Shown one piece after another: positions 11,601-24,266 of a stretch of DNA of 64,000 bases; within the stretch, counting starts at the first letter, position 1; the number at the start of each line of letters is the position of its first letter. Source of the DNA: Maea johnstoni (Eukaryota > Annelida > Polychaeta > Spionida > Magelonidae); assembly GCA_963942565.1 (NCBI GenBank), contig OZ012688.1, forward strand, positions 20,296,599 through 20,360,598, in the 5' to 3' direction. The position numbers and the translations under genes are program-made. The notes below the pieces were generated by a model. That model was not told the origin of the DNA. It worked only from the letters and a program-made list of their open reading frames with translations, and did not search any database.

Positions 11601-14600
11601 TCTATGACGTCATAGATGGCGCTCGACCAATCATGTTTAGTCCTTGTCACACCCCTATACCTTGACAACCAGTGAAACGTATTGCATCATTAATTCGGAA
11701 CTTGTCACAATCCATCGGAAGAATAAGAACTGGAAGCTACTGCACATCTGTAGCACATCTCTGCTCAAATCTCTGGGGCTGATTATATACGGGTCTTTCT
11801 TGTAAAACGGTCCCAAACGATATTGTTTAAGCCATTGTTGATATTTTAGTTCATGTTGCACCATTCCTTTTTAAAGAAAATGTTGCACGTTTAAAGAGTC
11901 GACATTAAAGTTACATTTCATAATGTACATTTCATTATGCTTTCTTTAACCCTTATGCTGCTGGTGGCTAATTGCACCAATTCAAAGTGATGCAAAAAAC
12001 CTGAAAAATCACTGAAACCCTGGCAAATGGGTACTCATCTGAGAGTACTCAGCGAGAGCTTTCAAATGAATACCAACATGACAGGGTTTAGATGGTTTTC
12101 AAAGATTTTTGCATTTTTGTGCATTGGGCGAATGTAACGTCTGCATTGGAAGGGTTAAATAAAGACATGATAATTGAGATGCTCCATAAAAAATGACAGA
12201 TTCCCTATGTTAAAACAGGTTAAAGAAAAACATTGGGGTTTTTCTTTTGCCGTCATGACATAGGTTTAAATGTAATTTACGCAAGACGATGTCTGTGAAA
12301 CATGTGACACACAACCAACTACGTACCCTGTATGTGGTCGACAATTTGGCACGTTTCCGCTTTTCTAGCGCTAATTGAAAAAAAGTGTAAAGCAGCTGTT
12401 CTGACTCAAAGGTTTGATGTGTTGCTATGCTGTATGTCACTATGACGTCATAGATGGCGCTCGACCAATCACAATCAGGCGTAGTCACATTCCTATACCT
12501 GGACAACCAGGGAAACGTATTTCATCACTAATTCGGAACTTGTAACAATACATCGTAAGAAGATGAAATGGAAGCTACTGCACATCTGTAGCACATCTCT
12601 GTTCAAATCTTTGGGCTTATAGGCCATACGGGTCTTTCTTCTAATATAGTTCCAAACGACCTAGTTTAAGCCATTGTTCATATTTCACTTCATGTTGCTC
12701 CATTACTTTTGTAAGAAAACGTTGCATAGTTATAGAGGCGACATTAAAGTTGCATTCCATAATGAACCTTAGTTTATGCTTTATTTCAAAATAAAAACAG
12801 GTTGATGAAAATGCTCAAAGGTTTGATGTGTTGCTATGTTGTATGTTTCTATGACGTCATAGATGGCGCTCGACCAATCATGTTTAGTCCTTGTCACACC
12901 CCTATACCTTGACAACCAGTGAAACGTATTGCATCATTAATTCGGAACTTGTCACAATCCATCGGAAGAATAAGAACTGGAAGCTACTGCACATCTGTAG
13001 CACATCTCTGCTCAAATCTCTGGGGCTGATTATATACGGATTATATACGGGTCTTTCTTGTAAAACGGTCCCAAACGATATTGTTTAAGCCATTGTTGAT
13101 ATTTTAGTTCATGTTGCACCATTCCTTTTTAAAGAAAATGTTGCACGTTTAAAGAGTCGACATTAAAGTAACATTTCATAATGTACATTTCATTATGCTT
13201 TCTTTAACCGTTATGCTGCTGGTGGCTAATTGCACCAATACAAAGTGATGCAAAAACCCTGAAAAATCACTGAAACCCTGGCAAATGGGTACTCATCTGA
13301 GAGTACTCAGCGAGAGCTTTCAAATGAATACCAACATGACAGGGTTTAGATGGTTTTCAAAGATTTTTGCATTTTTGTGCATTGGGCGAATGTAACGTCT
13401 GCATTGGAAGGGTTAAATAAAGACATGATAATTGAGATGCTCCATAAAAAATGACAGATTCCCTATGTTAAAACAGGTTAAAGAAAAACATTGGGGTTTT
13501 TCTTTTGCCGTCATGACATAGGTTTAAATGTAATTTACGCAAGACGATGTCTGTGAAAAATGTGACACACAACCAACTACGTAACCTGTATGTGGTCGAC
13601 AATTTGGCACTTTTCCGCTTTTCTAGCGCTAATTGAAAAAAAGTGTAAAGCAGCGGTTCTGACTCAAAGGTTTGATGTGTTGCTATGCTGTATGTCACTA
13701 TGACGTCATAGATGGCGCTCGACCAATCACAATCAGGCGTAGTCACATCCCTATACCTGGACAACCAGGGAAACGTATTTCATCACTAATTCGGAACTTG
13801 TAACAATACATCGTAAGAAGATGAAATGGAAGCTACTGCACATCTGTAGCACATCTCTGTTCAAATCTTTGGGCTTATAGGCCATACGGGTCTTTCTTCT
13901 AATATAGTTCCAAACGACCTTGTTTAAGCCATTGTTCATATTTCACTTCATGTTGCTCGATTACTTTTGTAAGAAAACGTTGCATAGTTATAGAGGCGAC
14001 ATTAAAGTTGCATTCCATAATGAACCTTAGTTTATGCTTTATTTCAAAATAAAAACAGGTTGATGAAAATGCTCAAAGGTTTGATGTGTTGCTATGTTGT
14101 ATGTTTCTATGACGTCATAGATGGCGCTCGACCAATCATGTTTAGTCCTTGTCACACCCCTATACCTTGACAACCAGTGAAACGTATTGCATCATTAATT
14201 CGGAACTTGTCACAATCCATCGGAAGAATAAGAACTGGAAGCTACTGCACATCTGTAGCACATCTCTGCTCAAATCTCTGGGGCTGATTATATACGGGTC
14301 TTTCTTGTAAAACGGTCCCAAACGATATTGTTGAAGCCATTGTTGATATTTTAGTTCATGTTGCACCATTACTTTTTAAAGAAAATGTTGCACGTTTTAA
14401 GAGTCGACATTAAAGTAACATTTCATAATGTACATTTCATTATGCTTTCTTTAACCCTTATGCTGCTGGTGGCTAATTGCACCAATACAAAGTGATGCAA
14501 AAAACCTGAAAAATCACTGAAACCCTGGCAAATGGGTACTCATCTGAGAGTACTCAGCGAGAGCTTTCAAATGAATACCAACATGACAGGGTTTAGATGG

Positions 14601-17600
14601 TTTTCAAAGATTTTTGCATTTTTGTGCATTGGGCGAATGTAACGTCTGCATTGGAAGGGTTAAATAAAGACATGATAATTGAGATGCTCCATAAAAAATG
14701 ACAGATTCCCTATGTTAAAACAGGTTAAAGAAAAACATTGGGGTTTTTCTTTTGCCGTCATGACATAGGTTTAAATGTAATTTACGCAAGACGATGTCTG
14801 TGAAACATGTGACACACAACCAACTACGTACCCTGTATGTGGTCGACAATTTGGCACTTTTCCGCTTTTCTAGCGCTAATTGAAAAAAAGTGTAAAGCAG
14901 CGGTTCTGACTCAAAGGTTTGATGTGTTGCTATGCTGTATGTCACTATGACGTCATAGATGGCGCTCGACCAATCACAATCAGGCGTAGTCACATCCCTA
15001 TACCTGGACAACCAGGGAAACGTATTTCATCACTAATTCGGAACTTGTAACAATACATCGTAAGAAGATGAAATGGAAGCTACTGCACATCTGTAGCACA
15101 TCTCTGTTCAAATCTTTGGGCTTATAGGCCATACGGGTCTTTCTTCTAATATAGTTCCAAACGACCTTGTTTAAGCCATTGTTCATATTTCACTTCATGT
15201 TGCTCGATTACTTTTGTAAGAAAACGTTGCATAGTTATAGAGGCGACATTAAAGTTGCATTCCATAATGAACCTTAGTTTATGCTTTATTTCAAAATAAA
15301 AACAGGTTGATGAAAATGCTCAAAGGTTTGATGTGTTGCTATGTTGTATGTTTCTATGACGTCATAGATGGCGCTCGACCAATCATGTTTAGTCCTTGTC
15401 ACACCCCTATACCTTGACAACCAGTGAAACGTATTGCATCATTAATTCGGAACTTGTCACAATCCATCGGAAGAATAAGAACTGGAAGCTACTGCACATC
15501 TGTAGCACATCTCTGCTCAAATCTCTGGGGCTGATTATATACGGGTCTTTCTTGTAAAACGGTCCCAAACGATATTGTTGAAGCCATTGTTGATATTTTA
15601 GTTCATGTTGCACCATTACTTTTTAAAGAAAATGTTGCACGTTTTAAGAGTCGACATTAAAGTAACATTTCATAATGTACATTTCATTATGCTTTCTTTA
15701 ACCGTTATGCTGCTGGTGGCTAATTGCACCAATACAAAGTGATGCAAAAAACCTGAAAAATCACTGAAACCCTGGCAAATGGGTACTCATCTGAGAGTAC
15801 TCAGCGAGAGCTTTCAAATGAATACCAACATGACAGGGTTTAGATGGTTTTCAAAGATTTTTGCATTTTTGTGCATTGGGCGAATGTAACGTCAGCATTG
15901 GAAGGGTTAAATAAAGACATGATTATTGAGATGCTCCATAAAAAATGACAGATTCCCTATGTTAAAACAGGTTAAAGAAAAACATTGGGGTTTTTCTTTT
16001 GCCGTCATGACATAGGTTTAAATGTAATTTACGCAAGACGATGTCTGTGAAACATGTGACACACAACCAACTACGTAACCTGTATGTGGTCGACAATTTG
16101 GCACTTTTCCGCTTTTCTAGCGCTAATTGAAAAAAAGTGTAAAGCAGCGGTTCTGACTCAAAGGTTTGATGTGTTGCTATGCTGTATGTCACTATGACGT
16201 CATAGATGGCGCTCGACCAATCACAATCAGGCGTAGTCACATCCCTATACCTGGACAACCAGGGAAACGTATTTCATCACTAATTCGGAACTTGTAACAA
16301 TACATCGTAAGAAGATGAAATGGAAGCTACTGCACATCTGTAGCACATCTCTGTTCAAATCTTTGGGCTTATAGGCCATACGGGTCTTTCTTCTAATATA
16401 GTTCCAAACGACCTTGTTTAAGCCATTGTTCATATTTCACTTCATGTTGCTCCATTACTTTTGTAAGAAAACGTTGCATAGTTATAGAGGCGACATTAAA
16501 GTTGCATTCCATAATGAACCTTAGTTTATGCTTTATTTCAAAATAAAAACAGGTTGATGAAAATGCTCAAAGGTTTGATGTGTTGCTATGTTGTATGTTT
16601 CTATGACGTCATAGATGGCGCTCGACCAATCATGTTTAGTCCTTGTCACACCCCTATACCTTGACAACCAGTGAAACGTATTGCATCATTAATTCGGAAC
16701 TTGTCACAATCCATCGGAAGAATAAGAACTGGAAGCTACTGCACATCTGTAGCACATCTCTGCTCAAATCTCTGGGGCTGATTATATACGGGTCTTTCTT
16801 GTAAAACAGTCCCAAACGATATTGTTTAAGCCATTGTTGATATTTCAGTTCATGTTGCACCATTCCTTTTTAAAGAAAATGTTGCACGTTTAAAGAGTCG
16901 ACATTAAAGTTACATTTCATAATGTACATTTCATTATGCTTTCTTTAACCGTTATGCTGCTGGTGGCTAATTGCACCAATACAAAGTGATGCAAAAAACG
17001 TGAAAAATCACTGAAACCCTGGCAAATGGGTACTCATCTGAGAGTACTCAGCGAGAGCTTTCAAATGAATACCAACATGACAGGGTTTAGATGGTTTTCA
17101 AAGATTTTTGCATTTTTGTGCATTGGGCGAATGTAACGTCAGCATTGGAAGGGTTAAATAAAGACATGATAATTGAGATGCTCCATAAAAAATGACAGAT
17201 TCCCTATGTTAAAACAGGTTAAAGAAAAACATTGGGGTTTTTCTTTTGCCGTCATGACATAGGTTTAAATCTAATTTACGCAAGACGATGTCTGTGAAAC
17301 ATGTGACACACAACCAACTACGTACCCTGTATGTGGTCGACAATTTGGCACTTTTCCGCTTTTCTAGCGCTAATTGAAAAAAAGTGTAAAGCAGCGGTTC
17401 TGACTCAAAGGTTTGATGTGTTGCTATGCTGTATGTCACTATGACGTCATAGATGGCGCTCGACCAATCACAATCAGGCGTAGTCACATCCCTATACCTG
17501 GACAACCAGGGAAACGTATTTCATCACTAATTCGGAACTTGTAACAATACATCGTAAGAAGATGAAATGGAAGCTACTGCACATCTGTAGCACATCTCTG

Positions 17601-20600
17601 TTCAAATCTTTGGGCTTATAGGCCATACGGGTCTTTCTTCTAATATAGTTCCAAACGACCTTGTTTAAGCCATTGTTCATATTTCACTTCATGTTGCTCC
17701 ATTACTTTTGTAAGAAAACGTTGCATAGTTATAGAGGCGACATTAAAGTTGCATTCCATAATGAACCTTAGTTTATGCTTTATTTCAAAATAAAAACAGG
17801 TTGATGAAAATGCTCAAAGGTTTGATGTGTTGCTATGTTGTATGTTTCTATGACGTCATAGATGGCGCTCGACCAATCATGTTTAGTCCTTGTCACACCC
17901 CTATACCTTGACAACCAGTGAAACGTATTGCATCATTAATTCGGAACTTGTCACAATCCATCGGAAGAATAAGAACTGGAAGCTACTGCACATCTGTAGC
18001 ACATCTCTGCTCAAATCTCTGGGGCTGATTATATACGGGTCTTTCTTGTAAAACGGTCCCAAACGATATTGTTGAAGCCATTGTTGATATTTTAGTTCAT
18101 GTTGCACCATTACTTTTTAAAGAAAATGTTGCACGTTTTAAGAGTCGACATTAAAGTAACATTTCATAATGTACATTTCATTATGCTTTCTTTAACCCTT
18201 ATGCTGCTGGTGGCTAATTGCACCAATACAAAGTGATGCAAAAAACCTGAAAAATCACTGAAACCCTGGCAAATGGGTACTCATCTGAGAGTACTCAGCG
18301 AGAGCTTTCAAATGAATACCAACATGACAGGGTTTAGATGGTTTTCAAAGATTTTTGCATTTTTGTGCATTGGGCGAATGTAACGTCTGCATTGGAAGGG
18401 TTAAATAAAGACATGATAATTGAGATGCTCCATAAAAAATGACAGATTCCCTATGTTAAAACAGGTTAAAGAAAAACATTGGGGTTTTTCTTTTGCCGTC
18501 ATGACATAGGTTTAAATGTAATTTACGCAAGACGATGTCTGTGAAACATGTGACACACAACCAACTACGTACCCTGTATGTGGTCGACAATTTGGCACTT
18601 TTCCGCTTTTCTAGCGCTAATTGAAAAAAAGTGTAAAGCAGCGGTTCTGACTCAAAGGTTTGATGTGTTGCTATGCTGTATGTCACTATGACGTCATAGA
18701 TGGCGCTCGACCAATCACAATCAGGCGTAGTCACATCCCTATACCTGGACAACCAGGGAAACGTATTTCATCACTAATTCGGAACTTGTAACAATACATC
18801 GTAAGAAGATGAAATGGAAGCTACTGCACATCTGTAGCACATCTCTGTTCAAATCTTTGGGCTTATAGGCCATACGGGTCTTTCTTCTAATATAGTTCCA
18901 AACGACCTTGTTTAAGCCATTGTTCATATTTCACTTCATGTTGCTCGATTACTTTTGTAAGAAAACGTTGCATAGTTATAGAGGCGACATTAAAGTTGCA
19001 TTCCATAATGAACCTTAGTTTATGCTTTATTTCAAAATAAAAACAGGTTGATGAAAATGCTCAAAGGTTTGATGTGTTGCTATGTTGTATGTTTCTATGA
19101 CGTCATAGATGGCGCTCGACCAATCATGTTTAGTCCTTGTCACACCCCTATACCTTGACAACCAGTGAAACGTATTGCATCATTAATTCGGAACTTGTCA
19201 CAATCCATCGGAAGAATAAGAACTGGAAGCTACTGCACATCTGTAGCACATCTCTGCTCAAATCTCTGGGGCTGATTATATACGGGTCTTTCTTGTAAAA
19301 CGGTCCCAAACGATATTGTTGAAGCCATTGTTGATATTTTAGTTCATGTTGCACCATTACTTTTTAAAGAAAATGTTGCACGTTTTAAGAGTCGACATTA
19401 AAGTAACATTTCATAATGTACATTTCATTATGCTTTCTTTAACCGTTATGCTGCTGGTGGCTAATTGCACCAATACAAAGTGATGCAAAAAACCTGAAAA
19501 ATCACTGAAACCCTGGCAAATGGGTACTCATCTGAGAGTACTCAGCGAGAGCTTTCAAATGAATACCAACATGACAGGGTTTAGATGGTTTTCAAAGATT
19601 TTTGCATTTTTGTGCATTGGGCGAATGTAACGTCAGCATTGGAAGGGTTAAATAAAGACATGATTATTGAGATGCTCCATAAAAAATGACAGATTCCCTA
19701 TGTTAAAACAGGTTAAAGAAAAACATTGGGGTTTTTCTTTTGCCGTCATGACATAGGTTTAAATGTAATTTACGCAAGACGATGTCTGTGAAACATGTGA
19801 CACACAACCAACTACGTAACCTGTATGTGGTCGACAATTTGGCACTTTTCCGCTTTTCTAGCGCTAATTGAAAAAAAGTGTAAAGCAGCGGTTCTGACTC
19901 AAAGGTTTGATGTGTTGCTATGCTGTATGTCACTATGACGTCATAGATGGCGCTCGACCAATCACAATCAGGCGTAGTCACATCCCTATACCTGGACAAC
20001 CAGGGAAACGTATTTCATCACTAATTCGGAACTTGTAACAATACATCGTAAGAAGATGAAATGGAAGCTACTGCACATCTGTAGCACATCTCTGTTCAAA
20101 TCTTTGGGCTTATAGGCCATACGGGTCTTTCTTCTAATATAGTTCCAAACGACCTTGTTTAAGCCATTGTTCATATTTCACTTCATGTTGCTCCATTACT
20201 TTTGTAAGAAAACGTTGCATAGTTATAGAGGCGACATTAAAGTTGCATTCCATAATGAACCTTAGTTTATGCTTTATTTCAAAATAAAAACAGGTTGATG
20301 AAAATGCTCAAAGGTTTGATGTGTTGCTATGTTGTATGTTTCTATGACGTCATAGATGGCGCTCGACCAATCATGTTTAGTCCTTGTCACACCCCTATAC
20401 CTTGACAACCAGTGAAACGTATTGCATCATTAATTCGGAACTTGTCACAATCCATCGGAAGAATAAGAACTGGAAGCTACTGCACATCTGTAGCACATCT
20501 CTGCTCAAATCTCTGGGGCTGATTATATACGGGTCTTTCTTGTAAAACAGTCCCAAACGATATTGTTTAAGCCATTGTTGATATTTCAGTTCATGTTGCA

Positions 20601-21577
20601 CCATTCCTTTTTAAAGAAAATGTTGCACGTTTAAAGAGTCGACATTAAAGTTACATTTCATAATGTACATTTCATTATGCTTTCTTTAACCGTTATGCTG
20701 CTGGTGGCTAATTGCACCAATACAAAGTGATGCAAAAAACGTGAAAAATCACTGAAACCCTGGCAAATGGGTACTCATCTGAGAGTACTCAGCGAGAGCT
20801 TTCAAATGAATACCAACATGACAGGGTTTAGATGGTTTTCAAAGATTTTTGCATTTTTGTGCATTGGGCGAATGTAACGTCAGCATTGGAAGGGTTAAAT
20901 AAAGACATGATAATTGAGATGCTCCATAAAAAATGACAGATTCCCTATGTTAAAACGGGTTAAAGAAAAACATTGGGGTTTTTCTTTTGCCGTCATGACA
21001 TAGGTTTAAATCTAATTTACGCAAGACGATGTCTGTGAAACATGTGACACACAACCAACTACGTACCCTGTATGTGGTCGACAATTTGGCACTTTTCCGC
21101 TTTTCTAGCGCTAATTGAAAAAAAGTGTAAAGCAGCGGTTCTGACTCAAAGGTTTGATGTGTTGCTATGCTGTATGTCACTATGACGTCATAGATGGCGC
21201 TCGACCAATCACAATCAGGCGTAGTCACATCCCTATACCTGGACAACCAGGGAAACGTATTTCATCACTAATTCGGAACTTGTAACAATACATCGTAAGA
21301 AGATGAAATGGAAGCTACTGCACATCTGTAGCACATCTCTGTTCAAATCTTTGGGCTTATAGGCCATACGGGTCTTTCTTCTAATATAGTTCCAAACGAC
21401 CTTGTTTAAGCCATTGTTCATATTTCACTTCATGTTGCTCGATTACTTTTGTAAGAAAACGTTGCATAGTTATAGAGGCGACATTAAAGTTGCATTCCAT
21501 AATGAACCTTAGTTTATGCTTTATTTCAAAATAAAAACAGGTTGATGAAAATGCTCAAAGGTTTGATGTGTTGCTAT

Positions 21578-21581
21578 GTTG
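21578..21581. repeat. Target-site duplication GTTG (left copy)
   Basis: GTTG precedes the 5' LTR here and follows the 3' LTR at 33481-33484. The uninterrupted satellite has a single GTTG at this place. A 4-bp duplication is usual for several gypsy lineages. Confidence 0.88.
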
Positions 21582-22400
21582 TGTGACGGAATGACCCCAG
21601 GGCTAAGAAACAGGTCATGTTCCGTCACTTCTATTATTGTAAGCTGGGTCTCCGCCTTCGCAGAGCCTAGCATTTAGACGTGCTACAAAGTATCTAGTTA
21701 TTTCGAGTGCTCTGTGACGTAGCGCTCGTGCGGCCTCAACGATTGATGTACCGCGCGTGCGATTGGAAGGAAGGGCGGGAAGCTAGGTTAGATTCGAATC
21801 ACGTCAGTCTTGGATTAGAGTTAGAGTAGAGTAGAAGTAGAGTTAACGACAGAGGTGTTTACAGACGGATTAAGGTACTTGAGAGCTGGATTTAGACTAC
21901 CCAGAGAGTAACGATTACAAGGTCAAGTAGCCAGAAAGAGACCGAAGCTGTTCACGGATTGTTATGTGTATCTAGAGGGGATTATGATGACAACATAGAG
22001 AAGAACTGTAGCTGAGCAGAGTGTGTATTTACATCCGGATTTACCAGACATTGAAGCTAGATTGGAGAGATCAAAAACTTTTTGTGGACTTGTGGTGTTG
22101 AGATGGTCATTTACATAGAGTGGACTTATTGTGTTGATGCTGCTGTATAGAGGACGAGTGCGGTGGTATGTATATTGTACTGTGATGATTAAACTGTATT
22201 GTTGATTTATACTTGCTCGTCCCGTCTTCTCTTCAACACCACATCCATCCCCTACCTTCGCTAAGCGTTATCGTAAGAGTCAGAAAACCCAACTGAGCTT
22301 TATTTCATTTCAAGAGAGAACTAAGAAACCTTTTATTTAAGTAAGGTGATTCTATTTGTCAGTCGGATCATTCCTTCGGCCAGGGATCCATTCCGCTACA
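21582..22400 (+). repeat. 5' LTR (819 bp)
   Basis: The LTR begins TGTGACGGAATG and ends ATTCCGCTACA, and matches the 3' LTR at every base I compared. Its ends are imperfect inverted repeats well beyond TG/CA (TGTGACGGAATG against TGTAGCGGAATG). The first 47 bases can fold into a stem of about 14 bp (21583-21596 with 21613-21628). A TATA-like TATGTATATT near 22167 and an ATTAAA polyadenylation-like hexamer at 22188-22193 are weak candidates for transcription signals. Confidence 0.95.
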
Positions 22401-22512
22401 TATAGCACACTCTTCTTTGGTGACAGCGGTGGGATAGTGTTTAGCACTATCGGCGAAATTCTCGAAACTTTTGTCGGAACGAACTCACAGTTGGTAGTAA
22501 TAATCAGTGGGG
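22401..22512 (+). other. Untranslated leader between the 5' LTR and gag
   Basis: A 112-bp leader holding the primer-binding site and no other recognised signal. Packaging signals are expected here in such elements, but none can be identified by eye. Confidence 0.6.
22418..22435 (+). other. Primer-binding site, probably tRNA-Leu
   Basis: TGGTGACAGCGGTGGGAT starts 17 bases after the 5' LTR. TGG pairs with the universal tRNA CCA end. The rest resembles the complement of the acceptor and T-arm of animal tRNA-Leu (about two differences from the common TGGTGGCAGCGGTGGGAT form, recalled from memory). Position and start fit minus-strand priming of a gypsy element. Confidence 0.7.
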
Positions 22513-24213
22513 ATGGAAGGTGAAGCGGAACGAAAGCAAATTGTCGAGGTGGTGGAGGAACAGGCGGACGGTGCGTTGCGGCTCGAGGGGGTAGACATCA
22601 CGCAGCCGTGGCTGGCGGCGCAGTCACTGGCGATGGCGGCGGCCAACAGATCGGGATCGGAGTTTGGGCGAGAACATTCACCAAAGGTGGCATTGAGTCC
22701 ACCTCAAGACACAGAATTATCGTCCAAACCACGCATAAAGCGAACCTTTCTTACGCCTGAGCGAACCGATTCCTTACGCATTGAGCGAACCTTTCTTACG
22801 CCTGAGCGAACCGTTAACACTTTCAGAGAACAGATCTCGGGTGCCCGTTTGGACGATTTTATATCAGCAGATCGTTCATTTGGTGCAACCCGAGCGACAG
22901 AGTGGCCGTCCGAGCGACCGGTAGCTGAGAGACAAGCGGTTCTTCAGAGAGATAGCAAGGCAGAGGCGGGAGATTCGTCGTCAGATGCAGAGTCGGTGGC
23001 GCCAGATCGACCGTGCCGTGACGTCACAGGGGAGCGGGTGACCTCCAGAGCCGAGCAGAGGACAGAAGCTGATTGCGGTATACGAGCACCACCAGGCCAT
23101 CCCTCGGCGAGTAGAAGAGGAGCGGTCAACGCTTCGTTGGACACTACGGTGCCCCTGATGGAAGTGCCGTTGGCCAGTAGCAGCTCCGGGGTGATTGACT
23201 TTCCCAGGAAGGGAATTGTGGGGGCGGGGCGGACGACAGCCCCGACCCGAGGTACAGAGTCACCGCGAGAGAGAGAGCCGATTGGTATGGAACAGGTGAT
23301 AGCAGACATGGCAGCCCTGATGGGAGGAACGTTGAAGACGATAGCGGAGACGCAGCGGGCCATGGCAGCACGGACAGAGGGAACGGGCGAGCCCCAGCGG
23401 CCGAAGACATCCGAGCACTGGCGAAACGCCCGAGTGGACCGCTTTGACGGGGTGAGCGAGTCATGGGTGGATTATCGCATGCACTTCGAGGCGACAGCGA
23501 AGCTCAACAAGTGGAGCGAAAGCGAGAAAAGCCTGTGCCTTATCGCGGCTATGAAGGGAGGAGCCCAACGGGTGGTGCAGCACCTGTCCGACGCCGAGAG
23601 ATCCTCGTACCGAAACATCGTCAGGGTTCTTGACCAGCGCTACGCATCGGATGACCAGGCCGAGAAACACGCCATGGAGTTAGCGCAGCGTCGCCAGAAG
23701 CCAGAAGAGAGTCTGCAGGAGTTGGGTGACGTGTGTCGACGGTTGTTCACCCTGGCCTACCCCGACGCAGAAGGGAAGTTGAAGGATCGTCTCATGAAGA
23801 AGGCGTTCATCGAGATGATTGCAGACGAGAAGATACAGCGTTTGACCGCCCGAGGGGATGCCCAGACCTTGGAGGAAGCAGTGCACCTAGCCATCAAGTA
23901 CGAGGGCACCGAAAGTGGGCGTGGCGCGAAAGAGCTGAAGGGAAAACCCCTGCTGACCACGGTAGCCCGACAGGTGGGGACCGTGACACCCACTGCGGAT
24001 GACACCATCCAAGCGAAATTAGAGGCCCTGGAAGAACTCGTCCTGAAGTTGCAACCCAGAAGATGGGAGGGTGCTGGAGGACCACAGAGGCCGTTCCTGT
24101 GCTATAGCTGCCGACAGCCAGGCCACATGGCGAGAGACTGTCCCAACAAGACCGGTTCGGGAAACGGACCGAGTGCCGCCCCCGGGGCAGGAGGGCCGGC
24201 ACAGGAGGAGTAG
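22513..24213 (+). CDS. Gag polyprotein of the LTR element (566 aa)
   Basis: Structural protein that would form the virus-like particle and bind the element RNA. I start it at the first ATG, 22513. A longer version would need a GTG two codons upstream. Residues 1 to about 290 are polar, charged and probably disordered, with RTFLTPERT twice (77-85 and 92-100). From about residue 300 to 480 lies a retrotransposon-gag (capsid-type) domain, opening with a RFDGVSESW-like block and rich in amphipathic helices. A single CCHC zinc knuckle of form CX2CX4HX4C (C530, C533, H538, C543) would bind RNA. The C-terminus is rich in Gly, Pro and Ala. The frame is uninterrupted. Pol follows in the -1 frame, and an in-frame slippery heptamer lies between the knuckle and the stop. 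Confidence 0.93.
   Translation: MEGEAERKQIVEVVEEQADGALRLEGVDITQPWLAAQSLAMAAANRSGSEFGREHSPKVALSPPQDTELSSKPRIKRTFLTPERTDSLRIERTFLTPERTVNTFREQISGARLDDFISADRSFGATRATEWPSERPVAERQAVLQRDSKAEAGDSSSDAESVAPDRPCRDVTGERVTSRAEQRTEADCGIRAPPGHPSASRRGAVNASLDTTVPLMEVPLASSSSGVIDFPRKGIVGAGRTTAPTRGTESPREREPIGMEQVIADMAALMGGTLKTIAETQRAMAARTEGTGEPQRPKTSEHWRNARVDRFDGVSESWVDYRMHFEATAKLNKWSESEKSLCLIAAMKGGAQRVVQHLSDAERSSYRNIVRVLDQRYASDDQAEKHAMELAQRRQKPEESLQELGDVCRRLFTLAYPDAEGKLKDRLMKKAFIEMIADEKIQRLTARGDAQTLEEAVHLAIKYEGTESGRGAKELKGKPLLTTVARQVGTVTPTADDTIQAKLEALEELVLKLQPRRWEGAGGPQRPFLCYSCRQPGHMARDCPNKTGSGNGPSAAPGAGGPAQEE
22731..22812 (+). repeat. Two pairs of the ACGC...AGCGAACC motif, inside gag
   Basis: Form 1 (ACGCATAAAGCGAACC at 22731-22746 and ACGCATTGAGCGAACC at 22776-22791) alternates with form 2 (ACGCCTGAGCGAACC at 22753-22767 and 22798-22812), with 22-bp steps inside each pair. 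In the reading frame they give the repeated RTFLTPERT peptide. Because the same DNA occurs outside coding sequence, selection may act on the nucleic acid and not the peptide. Confidence 0.75.
24159..24165 (+). promoter_or_regulatory. GGGAAAC slippery heptamer, candidate -1 frameshift site
   Basis: The heptamer is in the gag reading frame as G GGA AAC, the canonical X XXY YYZ form known from several retroviral gag-pro junctions. It lies after the CCHC knuckle and 46 bases before the gag stop. The pol frame is open from here onward. A very GC-rich stretch (about 24174-24200, containing CCCCGGGG and GCCGGC) follows at a distance suited to a stimulatory structure. The mechanism is inferred, and internal initiation at 24267 remains possible. 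Confidence 0.6.
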
Positions 24214-24266
24214 AACAGACGCCCAAGAAAATACACTTCGACGGGGAAGATGAGGGGAGCCCCTAC

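Larger units (their letters stand above)
682..21581. repeat. Satellite array, left part (about 17 units of 1247 bp)
   Basis: A 1247-bp unit recurs head to tail with scattered single-base differences. A fixed landmark (TTAAAACAGG, just before the AAACATTGGGG block) falls at 955, 2202, 3460, 4706, 5964, 7211, 8458, 9716, 10963, 12210, 13468, 14715, 15962, 17209, 18456, 19703 and 20950, giving spacings of 1247, 1258 or 1246. The 1258-bp units carry an 11-bp tandem duplication (GATTATATACG twice) in the A module. The array starts at about 682, only 9 bp before the TTAA of the first MITE copy, and is interrupted at 21581 by the LTR element. Open frames in the unit repeat only because the DNA repeats. 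Confidence 0.97.

Noticed and set aside
12891-13088. Plus-strand 65-aa frame in units with the 11-bp duplication
   Set aside because: It starts at a non-ATG codon and exists only where the 11-bp duplication shifts the frame.
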